A stretch of DNA of 47,225 nt from Stenotrophomonas sp. 278 (lineage in GTDB: Bacteria > Pseudomonadota > Gammaproteobacteria > Xanthomonadales > Xanthomonadaceae). The translations under genes and the position numbers were made by a program. Numbering within the stretch: position 1 is the first letter of the stretch; each line of letters starts with the position of its first letter. The stretch spans positions 1 through 47,225 of the forward strand of contig NZ_RHPP01000016.1 in the NCBI RefSeq assembly GCF_003935715.1, in the 5' to 3' direction. Shown here piece by piece: positions 26,178 through 35,161 of this stretch. Below the pieces are notes generated by a model. That model searched no databases and was not told the DNA's origin. It saw nothing but the letters and a program-made list of their open reading frames with translations.

Positions 26178-28277
26178 GTGCGCTTTTCACCGTTGTTCGT
26201 CGCCCTGACCGCGCTGCTGTCAGCCCCTGCCGTTGCCCAGTCCACGGACGCCCGCACCTTGGATGCGGTCACCGTCACCGCGTCACGCACCGGCCAGAGC
26301 GCCGACACCGCGCCGCAGGCGGTGGTGGTGATCGAACGAGAGGCCATCGAACGCCAGCTGCGCATCAGCGGCAACTCCTCCGATGTGCTGGCCAACCTGT
26401 TGCCGTCCTACACGCCCAGCCGCGGCAAGATGAACGGCAGCGGTGAGACCCTGCGCGGGCGCACGCCGTTGATTCTGGTCGACGGCATTCCGCAGTCGAA
26501 CCCGCTGCGCCCGACCGGCCGCGAAACCCACACCATCGACTACGCCATGGTGGAGCGGATTGAAGTGATCCAAGGGGCGAATGCGATGAACGGCCTGGGT
26601 GCAACAGGCGGTACCATCAATCTGATCACCCGCAAGCCAGAGCCCGGCCAGATCAACCAGCACGTGGGCGTGCAGACCACGCTGCCGACCACCGACGTCA
26701 GCGCCGAAACCACCAGCTATCGCGCCGACTACCGCATCAGCGGCAGCAATGGCCGCTGGGATTATCTGTTCGGCGCAGGCTACGAAGACCAGGGGCTGTG
26801 GCTGGACGGCGACGGCACGGCCATCGGCACCGACACCACCCAGGGCGACCTGATGGCCACGCGCGCTTATGACCTGCACGCCAAGCTGGGTTACTGGATC
26901 GACGACAACCAGGAACTGCAGTTTAGCTCCAACCGCTACCGGATCAAATCCAAAGCCGAGTACCTCACCGTGTCCGGCAATCGCACCACCGGCCTGCCGA
27001 CCACTTCGGTGCGCGGTACGCCGCCGGGCACCCCGCCGTGGAACGACGTCTGGACGACCGGCCTGGCCTACACCCATCACGATCTGGCCGGCATGGAACT
27101 GCGCGCCATGGTGTTCAACCAGGAATTCGAGGGCCTGTTCGGCGGCGATCGTTCGTCCACCTTCCAGGACCCGTTGATCGCGCCGGTCGGCACCCTGTAC
27201 GACCAGTCGCGTTCGGTGGCGTCCAAGAGGGGAGCCAAGACCAGCCTGGGGCGCGATGATCTGTTTGACGGCACGCTGAAGCTCACGGGTGGCATCGATC
27301 TGCTGCAGGACAGCGGCAAGCAGGACCTGTACGGCACCCGCCGCACGTATGTGCCGAACTCCGAGTTCCGCAATGCGGCCGGTTTCCTGCAAGCCGAGTA
27401 CAAGCTGCTGCCGACGCTGACCGCACAGGGCGGCATCCGGCGCGAAGAGGCCACGCTGCGCATCGACAGCTACCAGACGCTGTACCGCTACAACCGCGTC
27501 AATGTGCAGGGCGGCAAGCTGCGCTTCGGCGAGACCTTGTACAACGCCGGGCTGGTGTTCGCGCCGACGGAAACCTTCAACGTATTCGGCAGCTATTCCG
27601 AAGGGTTCGGGATGCCGGACGTGGGCCGCGTGCTGCGCTCGATCAACACGCCCGGCACGTCGGTGGCCGACCTCGCTGCACTGGAGCCGGTGCTGACCCG
27701 CAATGCCGAACTGGGCGCGCGCGTGCGCACCGGCGCGTGGCAGGCGGACGTGGCCGTGTTCCAGTCACGCTCGGACCTGGGCACGCGCATCATCTCGGTC
27801 GATGGCGCATTCCAGATGGCGCGTGAAAAAACCCGCATTGAGGGTCTGGACGCCAGCGTGCGCTACCAGCTCAATGAGGCACATGTGCTGGGCCTGTCCT
27901 ATGCGTGGACGCGCGGCCGTTACGACAGCGATGCCGATGGCCGACTGGATGCCCGACTGGATGGGCTGAACATCGCCCCCAACCGTGCCATCGCCACGTG
28001 GTCGGCGCAGTGGACGCCGAAACTGTCCACCTTCGTGCAGGGTCAATACGCGTTCAACCGCACGTTCGATGAAGCCGCCAAGCAGTTCCAGGGCTATGCG
28101 CTGTTTGACCTGGCTGCGGAGTACAAGCTTGCCAAGGGCAGCGTGCAGCTGGGCGTGGCCAATCTGTTTGATCGCCAGTACATCACTTACTACTCGCAGA
28201 GTGCGTTGATCGAGCCGGACCGGTATTTCGCCGGGCGCGGTCGTACCGTGACCGTGGGCTATCAGCTCGATTTCTGA
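26178..28277 (+). CDS. TonB-dependent outer-membrane receptor (ferric siderophore type)
   Basis: A 699-residue outer-membrane receptor. The signal peptide (MRFSPLFVALTALLSAPAVA, then QSTD) is followed by a TonB-box-like LDAVTVTASR. The plug domain has LILVDGIPQ and VERIEVIQGANAMNGLGATGGTINLITRKP. The 22-strand barrel ends in Phe (VTVGYQLDF). I start at GTG 26178, 7 bases after AAGGA. The preceding Fur box and the downstream PepSY-flavin reductase, overlapping by one base, point to uptake of an iron chelate. Which siderophore is bound cannot be told. Confidence 0.92.
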   Translation: MRFSPLFVALTALLSAPAVAQSTDARTLDAVTVTASRTGQSADTAPQAVVVIEREAIERQLRISGNSSDVLANLLPSYTPSRGKMNGSGETLRGRTPLILVDGIPQSNPLRPTGRETHTIDYAMVERIEVIQGANAMNGLGATGGTINLITRKPEPGQINQHVGVQTTLPTTDVSAETTSYRADYRISGSNGRWDYLFGAGYEDQGLWLDGDGTAIGTDTTQGDLMATRAYDLHAKLGYWIDDNQELQFSSNRYRIKSKAEYLTVSGNRTTGLPTTSVRGTPPGTPPWNDVWTTGLAYTHHDLAGMELRAMVFNQEFEGLFGGDRSSTFQDPLIAPVGTLYDQSRSVASKRGAKTSLGRDDLFDGTLKLTGGIDLLQDSGKQDLYGTRRTYVPNSEFRNAAGFLQAEYKLLPTLTAQGGIRREEATLRIDSYQTLYRYNRVNVQGGKLRFGETLYNAGLVFAPTETFNVFGSYSEGFGMPDVGRVLRSINTPGTSVADLAALEPVLTRNAELGARVRTGAWQADVAVFQSRSDLGTRIISVDGAFQMAREKTRIEGLDASVRYQLNEAHVLGLSYAWTRGRYDSDADGRLDARLDGLNIAPNRAIATWSAQWTPKLSTFVQGQYAFNRTFDEAAKQFQGYALFDLAAEYKLAKGSVQLGVANLFDRQYITYYSQSALIEPDRYFAGRGRTVTVGYQLDF

Positions 28278-30634
28278 TGTTCAAGACTGTCCTCTTCCAG
28301 GTGCACTGGCTGCTCGGCATCACGGCCGGGACCGTGCTGGCGGTCATGGGCCTGAGCGGTGCCGCGCTCTCGTTTGAAGACGAGATCGTGCGCGCCCTCA
28401 ACGCGGATGTTGCCGACGTCGCACAACGCCACGCCGCTGGCGAGCAGCCGCTGGCCCTGAGCGAGCTGCTGCCGCGACTGCAGGAAGGCACCGACCGGCC
28501 GCTGCAGCGCCTGCGCGTGGATGCCACCGGTCAACGCCTGTCGGTGGCCCGCTTCGAGGGCGGCAAACAACACTGGCGTTACTTCAACCCCTATACGGGC
28601 CAGAGACTCGATGATCTGCGCGGACTGGCCTTCTTCGATTTCACCGAAGATCTGCACCGGCACCTGGTGGCCGGCGACCGGGGCAAGCTGATCACCGGCG
28701 TCTGCGCCATCACCCTGGTGTTCTTCGCGCTGTCCGGGCTGTATCTGCGCTGGCCAAGGCAGTGGTGGCACTGGCGGACCTGGCTGGCGGTGGAGTGGTC
28801 GCGCAGCGGCCGCAGCTTCCTGTGGAGCCTGCACTCGGTGGTGGGCACCTGGGTGCTGGTGGTCTACCTGCTGCTGGCACTGACCGGCCTGTGGTGGTCA
28901 TTCGACTGGTACCGCACAGGCGCGACCCAGCTGCTGGGCGGGCCCAGCCGCGAGGAACCCGCCCTGCGCGCCAGCAACGGCGCGCCGGACATGAAGCGCG
29001 TCGAGCACACGTTGTACGCCCTGCCCGGCGTTCGCCACGGTTACATCGACCTGCGCTTCCCCAACAAGCCCGGCCGCCCGTTGACCGGACGGGTGCAGTC
29101 CACCGAGGCGGCCCACGACCGCGCCCAGGACAACGTGCAACTGGACCCAGTTACGGGTGACCTGCTGCAGCACGAGCCGTACCGGCAGATGAGCGCTGGA
29201 CGCAAAACCATGACCAGCATGTTCGCCCTCCACTCCGGCAGTTTCTTCGGGCTGCCGGGCCGGGTCATCGTCATGCTTTCGAGTCTGGCGATGCTGCTGT
29301 TCTTCATTACCGGCTGGATGCTGTATCTGGACCGCCGCCGGCGCAAGCGTGAAGTACGCGCCGCCCGGCAGCCGATGACCGCCCGTCACGTCGAGGGACA
29401 GGCTCCGTGGCTGGTCGCCTTTGCCAGCCAGAGCGGGTTCGCCGAGCAGCTGGCGTGGCGCGCTGCCGCCCAGCTGCAGGGGGCCGGCATGCCGGTGCAG
29501 GTGAAGCCATTGGGCCAACTGGATGCGACCAGCCTGCAGAAGGCACAAAATGCCCTGTTCGTGATCAGTACCTTTGGCGACGGCGAAGCACCCGACGCCG
29601 CCCGGGTGTTCGAGCGCCGCCTGCTGCCGCAGAACGTGTCGCTGGCGGATCTGCAGTACGCGGTGCTGGGGCTGGGGGATCACGAGTACGCGCGCTACTG
29701 CGGTTTCTCACGTGCGGTCGACGCATGGCTGGCCGCGCAAGGTGCCCGGCCGTTGTTCTCCACGGTGGAGGTCAACCGCGATGATGCCGCAGCGCTGGCG
29801 CAATGGCAGAACCAGCTGGCCGCACTCACCGGCATAAGCGACCCGGTGCCACTGCCGGCAGCGGAGCCGTTGCAGGACTGGATACTGAAACGCCGCACCC
29901 TGCTCAATCCGGGCAGCGCCGCCGGCGCGATCTGGCAGGTGGAGTTGACCCCGCCCGAACATGCCAGCTGGCAGGCGGGTGACATTCTGGAGATCGTTCC
30001 GGGTCAGCAGACCGGCAACGCCGACGCGGTGCCTGCCCACCGCGAATACTCGATTGCCTCGGTCATGCAGGACGACAGCCTGCAGCTGGTGGTGCGGCTC
30101 ACGTCGCTGCCCGACGGGCGGTCCGGACTCGGTTCCGGCTGGTTGTGCCTGCACGCAGCCGAAGGCACCCCCATCCAGGCGCGGGTCCGTCGCAACAGTG
30201 GGTTCCACCGCTACCCGGAGCACGCGCCGATGCTGTTGATCGGCAATGGCACCGGCATTGCCGGTCTGCGCAGCCTGCTGCGTGAGGCCGCTGCACATGG
30301 CGACGGCGGGCATTGGCTGATATTCGGCGAACGCACCGCAGCGCATGACAGCCTGTATCCCGACGAGATCGAGAGGTGGCAGCAGCAGGGCCATCTGCGC
30401 CGACTGGACCGCGTGTTCTCGCGTGATCTCGACGGCGGTGGCTACGTGCAACACCGACTGCGTGATCAGGCCCAGGCCGTGCACGACTGGGTGGCCATGG
30501 GTGGCAGCATCTATGTCTGCGGTTCACTGCATGGCATGGCCGAAGGCGTGGATCAGGTACTGCGTGAAATCCTGGGTGAAGCCAGCCTGGATACCTTGCT
30601 GGCGGAAGGCCGCTACCGACGGGACGTCTATTGA
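28277..30634 (+). CDS. PepSY membrane protein fused to flavodoxin and FAD/NAD(P)-reductase domains
   Basis: A 785-residue inner-membrane flavoprotein. Residues 1-370 are a PepSY-associated TM module with four membrane helices (VHWLLGITAGTVLAVMGLSG, about 140-160, 195-215, 325-350) and periplasmic PepSY segments. At about 385-525 is a flavodoxin (VAFASQSGFAEQLA, ISTFGDGEAPD, VLGLGDHEYARYCG). At about 545-785 is a CysJ-like reductase (REYSIASVM for FAD, IGNGTGIAGLRSLL and FGER for NAD(P)H, VYVCGS-type end). It should move electrons from NAD(P)H across the membrane, most plausibly to reduce the ferric chelate imported by the receptor (inference). TGATG links it to the receptor gene. Often annotated, wrongly here, as sulfite reductase. 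Confidence 0.9.
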   Translation: MFKTVLFQVHWLLGITAGTVLAVMGLSGAALSFEDEIVRALNADVADVAQRHAAGEQPLALSELLPRLQEGTDRPLQRLRVDATGQRLSVARFEGGKQHWRYFNPYTGQRLDDLRGLAFFDFTEDLHRHLVAGDRGKLITGVCAITLVFFALSGLYLRWPRQWWHWRTWLAVEWSRSGRSFLWSLHSVVGTWVLVVYLLLALTGLWWSFDWYRTGATQLLGGPSREEPALRASNGAPDMKRVEHTLYALPGVRHGYIDLRFPNKPGRPLTGRVQSTEAAHDRAQDNVQLDPVTGDLLQHEPYRQMSAGRKTMTSMFALHSGSFFGLPGRVIVMLSSLAMLLFFITGWMLYLDRRRRKREVRAARQPMTARHVEGQAPWLVAFASQSGFAEQLAWRAAAQLQGAGMPVQVKPLGQLDATSLQKAQNALFVISTFGDGEAPDAARVFERRLLPQNVSLADLQYAVLGLGDHEYARYCGFSRAVDAWLAAQGARPLFSTVEVNRDDAAALAQWQNQLAALTGISDPVPLPAAEPLQDWILKRRTLLNPGSAAGAIWQVELTPPEHASWQAGDILEIVPGQQTGNADAVPAHREYSIASVMQDDSLQLVVRLTSLPDGRSGLGSGWLCLHAAEGTPIQARVRRNSGFHRYPEHAPMLLIGNGTGIAGLRSLLREAAAHGDGGHWLIFGERTAAHDSLYPDEIERWQQQGHLRRLDRVFSRDLDGGGYVQHRLRDQAQAVHDWVAMGGSIYVCGSLHGMAEGVDQVLREILGEASLDTLLAEGRYRRDVY

Positions 30635-31422
30635 AGACGCAAGGGGTCCGGCTGGTTCACATGTGGCAGCTGGCCGGCGGTATGGCGGCCCAGCCAGTCC
30701 GCGAAGCGGGTTGTGCCGATGATGGCCTGGGCCCCGGGCGTCAGGGTCAGCTCCTTGAGTGCCGCGCCGTAGTAACGCGCCTCCCGGTCGCCGACGACCG
30801 GGCGGTCGTCCTGGCGGAAATACATCACCCATTCCACCAGCTCGAACAGGCGATGCCGTTCCGGGCCGCCAATCTCCACCACGCCACCCGGCAATGGCCC
30901 GGTGGCCAGACGGCCCAGGGCCTCGCCAAGGTCATCGGCGGCCAGCGGCTGTACCAGCGCGAGCGGCAGGCGCACCGGCTCACGCTCGGCTCCCGGCGGA
31001 ATCAGCTGCGCCATGAACTCAAAACACTGGGTGGCCCGTACGAGCGTTGCTGGTAGACGGGCGTGCAGGACCAGCTGCTCCTGCACGGCCTTTGCACGGA
31101 AGTAGTCGCTACCTTGCAGATAGGGGGTGCCGACCACCGAAAGCGCAACGAAGTGCCCAACGCCCGCCTGCGCACATGCTGCCAGCAGGTTGGCAGTGCT
31201 GCGCTGGAAAAAGTCACCAACGGCCGGCGCGTCGAAGGACGGTGCATTGGACGCATCCAGCACGACCTCGGCCCCCGCAAGTACTTCCACCAGTCCCGCC
31301 CCGGTCAGGGCATCCACGCCGGTGCGCCGTGACGCCGCCGTTACCTGGTGGCCCGTGTCGCGCAGCCGCTCCACCACCCGGCTTCCAATCAGTCCATGAC
31401 CGCCAATGACGACGATGTTCAT
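30628..31422 (-). CDS. NAD(P)-binding atypical SDR protein (NmrA/epimerase-like), copy 1
   Basis: A 264-residue protein with the N-terminal dinucleotide motif VVIGGHGLIGSRVVERL and conserved blocks FVALSVVGTPYLQGSDYFRAK (Tyr-xxx-Lys like), TLVRATQCFEFMAQLI and VVEIGGPERHRL. These give an atypical short-chain dehydrogenase fold. It is a clear paralogue of the protein at 32997-33752, with the same blocks in the same order. It is the last gene of a four- to six-gene operon and its end overlaps the end of the convergent flavoprotein gene by 7 bp. A GGAG lies 6 bases before ATG 31422. The substrate is unknown. Confidence 0.88.
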   Translation of the reverse strand: MNIVVIGGHGLIGSRVVERLRDTGHQVTAASRRTGVDALTGAGLVEVLAGAEVVLDASNAPSFDAPAVGDFFQRSTANLLAACAQAGVGHFVALSVVGTPYLQGSDYFRAKAVQEQLVLHARLPATLVRATQCFEFMAQLIPPGAEREPVRLPLALVQPLAADDLGEALGRLATGPLPGGVVEIGGPERHRLFELVEWVMYFRQDDRPVVGDREARYYGAALKELTLTPGAQAIIGTTRFADWLGRHTAGQLPHVNQPDPLRLQ

Positions 31423-31442
31423 GTGGATGCTCCGTGGTTGCG

Positions 31443-32465
31443 CTACAGCAGAATGGGACTGGCCGGAACCGGTGCCACCGGCACGTCGCGCTCGTCCAGC
31501 AGCTGACGCAGATCCATCTCGATGGACACGCAGATCTGCGAGATGGGGATGTCGTTGGCCCCGCCCTCAAAGGGATTGGCACTGCTTTCACCCACCTGGT
31601 CCAGCGACGCGTACATCCACGACACCAGCACGCTCAGCGGCACCGCCAGCCACACCATGTGGCCGGCCATGACACCGCCGACCACGTCGTCCAGCGGCGC
31701 GAACAGATCGATCATGCCCAGTGGCAGCAGCACGCACAGAATGCGCACGAAGATGATATTGATGATCGCGTACTGCCGTGGGTAGGGATAATTATTCAGG
31801 CGCTCGCTGCGCGCCTGCTGGTCGTGCAGGTCGCGTAGCACGCGCTGCAGCTCGGCAAAGGCACCGGCACTGATCTGCCCGGCATCCAGCATCTGTTTGA
31901 GATCCGAGCCCTGCAGGTTGAGCACCTCGGTGGCGCGACTGCCTGCACCGAGGATGCGCGCACGCTCCGGCCCGACAACGTATTTGTTCAATTCCATGTC
32001 GAGCGCGCGTGCCTTCTCGGGCACTTCATAGTGTTTGCGGTACTCGACGTTCGGCGCGGCCTGGGTGGTCTCCCACGCCTTGCTGTCACGCATCTGGTAG
32101 CGCAGCACGGTCAACCAGGCCACGTGCCGGTAGGCGAGCCGCCGGGTGAGTTCGGCGTTGCCGACGTAGTCGCGGGTCATCGCGCCCCATACCCGGCTGG
32201 CAGAGTTGATCGATGCCCACACCTGTTGTGCTTCCCACAGGCGGTTGTAAGTCTGGGTGTTCTTGAACCCCACGATCAACGCCACCGTGGTACCCAGCAT
32301 GAAGATCACATTCCAAGGTACTGCCAGCCAATGCCATCCGGCCAGTTGATACAGCGCGACCAGCGCGAGATCGAGCAGGATCAACGCGTACAACGGGCGG
32401 CGGGTCCAGCGCAGGAATTCGAGAAAGGTGTATGAGCGTCCGGCGTGCATGGCCAGGGTCTCCAT
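31443..32465 (-). CDS. Bestrophin-family (UPF0187) anion channel protein
   Basis: A 340-residue membrane protein. Near the N-terminus it has FLEFLRWTRRPLYALILLDLALVALYQ and WNVIFMLGTTVALIVGFKNTQTYNRLWEAQQVW, the bestrophin signature region with N/R/W residues. Two further hydrophobic helices lie at about 225-245 and 260-285. It ends NPFEGGANDIPISQICVSIEMDLRQLL, the acidic cluster region with conserved NPFxG-NDIP. Bacterial bestrophins are pentameric channels. ATG 32465 overlaps the stop of the upstream OsmC gene (TGATG), so expression is coupled. Confidence 0.9.
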   Translation of the reverse strand: METLAMHAGRSYTFLEFLRWTRRPLYALILLDLALVALYQLAGWHWLAVPWNVIFMLGTTVALIVGFKNTQTYNRLWEAQQVWASINSASRVWGAMTRDYVGNAELTRRLAYRHVAWLTVLRYQMRDSKAWETTQAAPNVEYRKHYEVPEKARALDMELNKYVVGPERARILGAGSRATEVLNLQGSDLKQMLDAGQISAGAFAELQRVLRDLHDQQARSERLNNYPYPRQYAIINIIFVRILCVLLPLGMIDLFAPLDDVVGGVMAGHMVWLAVPLSVLVSWMYASLDQVGESSANPFEGGANDIPISQICVSIEMDLRQLLDERDVPVAPVPASPILL

Positions 32466-33004
32466 CAAGAGGATGACGGCGCGGTGGTTGGCACCACCGA
32501 CACCACATGGGTGATGCCGTTGCGGAACATCTTTGCGTAGGGGCAGACGCGTTCGGTGTTGCGGACCAGTTCGGCCGCCACCGCCGCGTCCATGCCGGGC
32601 AGATAGGCCTCCACTTCCGCTGAAAGCAGATACAGCCCGTCGATTGGGTCGCGCGAAAAGGTCACACCGACATCGATGCAGGCATCGACCAGCATCAAGC
32701 CAGCGCGCGCGGCCAGCAGCATCATGGCTCCGTGGAAGCAGGCGGCATAACCGGCGGCCAGCAGCTGTTCGGGATTGCTACCGCCACCAGGTCCACCCAG
32801 CGCCGGCGGCAACCGCAGGTCCAGTGCCAAGGCACCATCGTCGGACACCACGACTCCCGACGCCCGCCCATGACCGGCCGTGCCTCCGCTGACCCGCACG
32901 CGCCCGGTGTAAAGCGGACGCACCTCATCGCCGTGGTACTTGTCGAGCACCCCTGGCGAGGGCGGCTTCAACGTCGGGCCAGCGTCGTCAGGTACGTCAG
33001 GCAT
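32465..33004 (-). CDS. OsmC/Ohr-family organic hydroperoxide reductase
   Basis: A 179-residue protein of the Ohr subgroup. The two catalytic cysteines are C89 in AAGYAACFHGAM and C154 in NTERVCPYAKMF; the Arg/Glu network is represented by R36 and SNPEQLLAAG. Ohr proteins detoxify organic and fatty-acid hydroperoxides using lipoylated partners. An N-terminal extension of about 20 residues is longer than the ~140-residue family norm. ATG 33004 overlaps the end of the upstream SDR gene by 8 bp. It points to an oxidative or lipid-peroxide theme for the operon. Confidence 0.9.
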   Translation of the reverse strand: MPDVPDDAGPTLKPPSPGVLDKYHGDEVRPLYTGRVRVSGGTAGHGRASGVVVSDDGALALDLRLPPALGGPGGGSNPEQLLAAGYAACFHGAMMLLAARAGLMLVDACIDVGVTFSRDPIDGLYLLSAEVEAYLPGMDAAVAAELVRNTERVCPYAKMFRNGITHVVSVVPTTAPSSS

Positions 33005-33752
33005 GGCGCGCGAAATCCGAGCCCTGCAGCCAGCCATCGAAATTCTGCTTGCCCAGCCATGCCTCACCCACCGGTACCAGTGTGTCGTCCTGCAGCTGGG
33101 CACCAAAGTAAGGTGCTTTGGCGTCACCGGTTACCCGGCGCGCGTCCTGGGTTCGGTCCAGGAACCGCTGCGCAAGCTCGGCCATGGGCACCCGCTCCGG
33201 GCCGGCGATTTCAACCACGCCGTTGATGGCGGGCTGCACGCTGATGCGGGCCACCGCATCGGCCACGTCCTCGGCCGCGATCGGTTGCACCAGGGCCGTG
33301 GGCAGATGCAGCGCATCGCCCGCCGACTGGATGATGCCCGGCAGGAACTCGAAGAACTGGGTGGAGTGGATGATGGTGTAGGCGATGCCGGATTCGCGGA
33401 TCAGGCGCTCCTGTGCGATCTTGCCGCGGAAGTAGCCACTCGCGGCCAGCTTGTCGGTGCCCACCACCGACAGCGCCACGTGGTGGCCAACGCCGGCGCG
33501 CGCTTCAGCCGAGAGGATGTTGTGGCCGGCGGTCTGGAAGAATTCCAGCACGGCGGCGTCTTCGAACGAGGGGGAATTGGCCAGATCCACCACCACGTCG
33601 GTGCCTGCCATTGCCGCATCCAGTCCTTCGCCACTGATGATGTCGATACCGGTGGATGGTGCCGCGATGACGATCTCGTGTCCGGCCGCACGCAGGCGGT
33701 CGACGACCTTGCTGCCGATGCGGCCGGTGCCGCCGATGACCAGAATCTTCAT
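32997..33752 (-). CDS. NAD(P)-binding atypical SDR protein (NmrA/epimerase-like), copy 2
   Basis: A 251-residue paralogue of the gene at 30628-31422: VIGGTGRIGSKVVDRL for the cofactor, VALSVVGTDKLAASGYFRGK, TIIHSTQFFEFLPGI and VVEIAGPERVPM. I choose ATG 33752 because GGAG at 33763-33760 lies 7 bases ahead; the ATG at 33758 would be only 1 base from it. It is the first enzyme gene of the run SDR, OsmC, bestrophin, SDR. The 112 bp before it (33753-33864), after the LysR gene, contain no clear terminator, so read-through from the LysR gene is possible. Confidence 0.9.
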   Translation of the reverse strand: MKILVIGGTGRIGSKVVDRLRAAGHEIVIAAPSTGIDIISGEGLDAAMAGTDVVVDLANSPSFEDAAVLEFFQTAGHNILSAEARAGVGHHVALSVVGTDKLAASGYFRGKIAQERLIRESGIAYTIIHSTQFFEFLPGIIQSAGDALHLPTALVQPIAAEDVADAVARISVQPAINGVVEIAGPERVPMAELAQRFLDRTQDARRVTGDAKAPYFGAQLQDDTLVPVGEAWLGKQNFDGWLQGSDFARHA

Positions 33753-33864
33753 GTTCATGCTCCAGAGCTGGGTAGAGGTACAGCACTGATGCTAGGTACC
33801 CGCGGTGTGCCTCAATAGATCCCTGGCAGGACGCGCGTTGTTGCCCGCCACGCACCAATGACCT

Positions 33865-34899
33865 TTATCGCCAGGCGGCCGGATCCGGCAGTGATGCGGA
33901 GGAAGGTGTGCGAAGCGTGTTCTCCCAGTGCGTCACCACGTCCAGGTCCAGCGCGCGCACTTCGGCGGTGATGAAATCGATGAATGCGCGGATGCGTTTG
34001 GGCAGCTGGCGGCGGCTGAGGTAGCACAGGTAGTGCCCCCGGTCATCGGCGGCATAGCGGTCCAGGCAGCGCACCAGCTCGCCGGCATCCAGCGCGGCCC
34101 GCACCTGGTAATTGGGCAGCTGCGCCAGCCCCTGCCCCTGCATCACCGCCTGCAGCGCCAGGTCTGCGTCATTGAAAACCAGCGTCGCGTCCGGCTCGAG
34201 TGCCAGCGCCCGCCCGTCCACACGGAACTCCCAGGGCTGCAGCCGGCCATTGGCCTGACGCAGGCTGATGCAGGCGTGCGCGCCCAGCTCCTCCACCCGC
34301 TCCGGCAGACCGTGCGCTGCCACGTAGCCCGGGGTGGCGCACACCAGCAGTTGCATCGGAATCAGGTGTTTGGCGATCACGTCGCTGTCCTCGAGCACGC
34401 CGTCCCGGAACGCCACGTCAATGCGGTCGGCGGCAAGATCCAGCGCGCGCTCTTCCAGCAGCAACTCCAGGGTGACGTCGGGAAAACGTGCCCGGAAAGG
34501 GGCCAGAAGCGGCGCAATCACCTTACGTCCGAATCCGCCCGTAGCGCTGATCCGCAGGTGACCCCGCGGGGGACCATCACGCAGGTCACGCATCTCTTCC
34601 AGCGCCTGCAGAATGCGATCCACGCCGGGTCGGCAACCCTCATGGAACAGCTCGCCCTCACGGGTGAGCGAGGTGGAGCGCGTTGTGCGCAGGAACAGGC
34701 GCACACCGAGCTGGCCCTCCAGCTTCTGCACGCTGCGGCTCACCGCCGAACGCCCTATGCCCAGCCGGTCGGCCGCGCGCGAGAAGCTGCCCTCATGCGC
34801 GACCGCAATGAACGCCAGCACGCCTGCGTAGCTGGCCGAGAAGCCGGTAGTGAGGGCATCGGTACCCTCGTCGGCAGCCAGTGTATCGGTCAAGGACAT
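33865..34899 (-). CDS. LysR-family transcriptional regulator
   Basis: A 344-residue regulator. The N-terminal winged HTH is at about 27-85 (LAFIAVAHEGSFSRAADRLGIGRSAVSRSVQKLEGQLGVRLFLRTTR), followed by a periplasmic-binding-type effector domain with GHLRISATGGFGRKVIAPLL. The first ~24 residues are an extension not usual for LysR proteins. It overlaps the mini-protein gene at 34890-35153 by 10 bp and precedes the SDR-OsmC-bestrophin operon on the same strand, so it is likely its local regulator. It is not divergent from its presumed targets, which is less usual for the family. Confidence 0.9.
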   Translation of the reverse strand: MSLTDTLAADEGTDALTTGFSASYAGVLAFIAVAHEGSFSRAADRLGIGRSAVSRSVQKLEGQLGVRLFLRTTRSTSLTREGELFHEGCRPGVDRILQALEEMRDLRDGPPRGHLRISATGGFGRKVIAPLLAPFRARFPDVTLELLLEERALDLAADRIDVAFRDGVLEDSDVIAKHLIPMQLLVCATPGYVAAHGLPERVEELGAHACISLRQANGRLQPWEFRVDGRALALEPDATLVFNDADLALQAVMQGQGLAQLPNYQVRAALDAGELVRCLDRYAADDRGHYLCYLSRRQLPKRIRAFIDFITAEVRALDLDVVTHWENTLRTPSSASLPDPAAWR

Positions 34900-35153
34900 G
34901 GTGGGGTCGCTCCAAAATGACGGGCGTGGTCCTGCAGACAGGCGTGGGCCGCTTCCAGGTGCTGCCGACAGCGTTCGGCGGGCAGGCCCAGCAGCGGAAT
35001 CAGCGACTCGAGCGGAATGCCTGCGACGTCATGCAGCAGCAGGGTCAGCCGCACATCGGCGGGCAGGCTGTCCAGCGCGTGCAGAAAGGTCGTCCACACC
35101 TGCTCGGCGGGATGAGGCGGACCTGCATGCGGGGCGGAGTTGTCGGGATTCAT
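34890..35153 (-). CDS. Stand-alone sigma-70 region 4-like mini-protein
   Basis: A frame of 87 residues. Residues 23-75 (FLHALDSLPADVRLTLLLHD, then VAGIPLESLIPLLGLPAERCRQHL) align well with region 4 of ECF sigma factors; the ECF41-type factor at 36324 has LERLAPEARAAFLLHDVFDREY in the matching place. There is no region 2, so it cannot be a sigma factor by itself. It could be a decoy or partner of RNA polymerase or of the ECF41 factor, or a decayed sigma factor. It starts about 9 bases after the -10 part of a predicted ECF41 promoter, which implies a leaderless or almost leaderless mRNA. No ribosome-binding site is seen. Confidence 0.6.
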   Translation of the reverse strand: MNPDNSAPHAGPPHPAEQVWTTFLHALDSLPADVRLTLLLHDVAGIPLESLIPLLGLPAERCRQHLEAAHACLQDHARHFGATPPCP

Positions 35154-35161
35154 GCAAGGCA

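Noticed and set aside
28277-30634. Annotation as sulfite reductase flavoprotein (CysJ)
   Set aside because: The N-terminal PepSY membrane module, the lack of cysI nearby and the coupling to a Fur-boxed TonB receptor fit a ferric-chelate reductase better.
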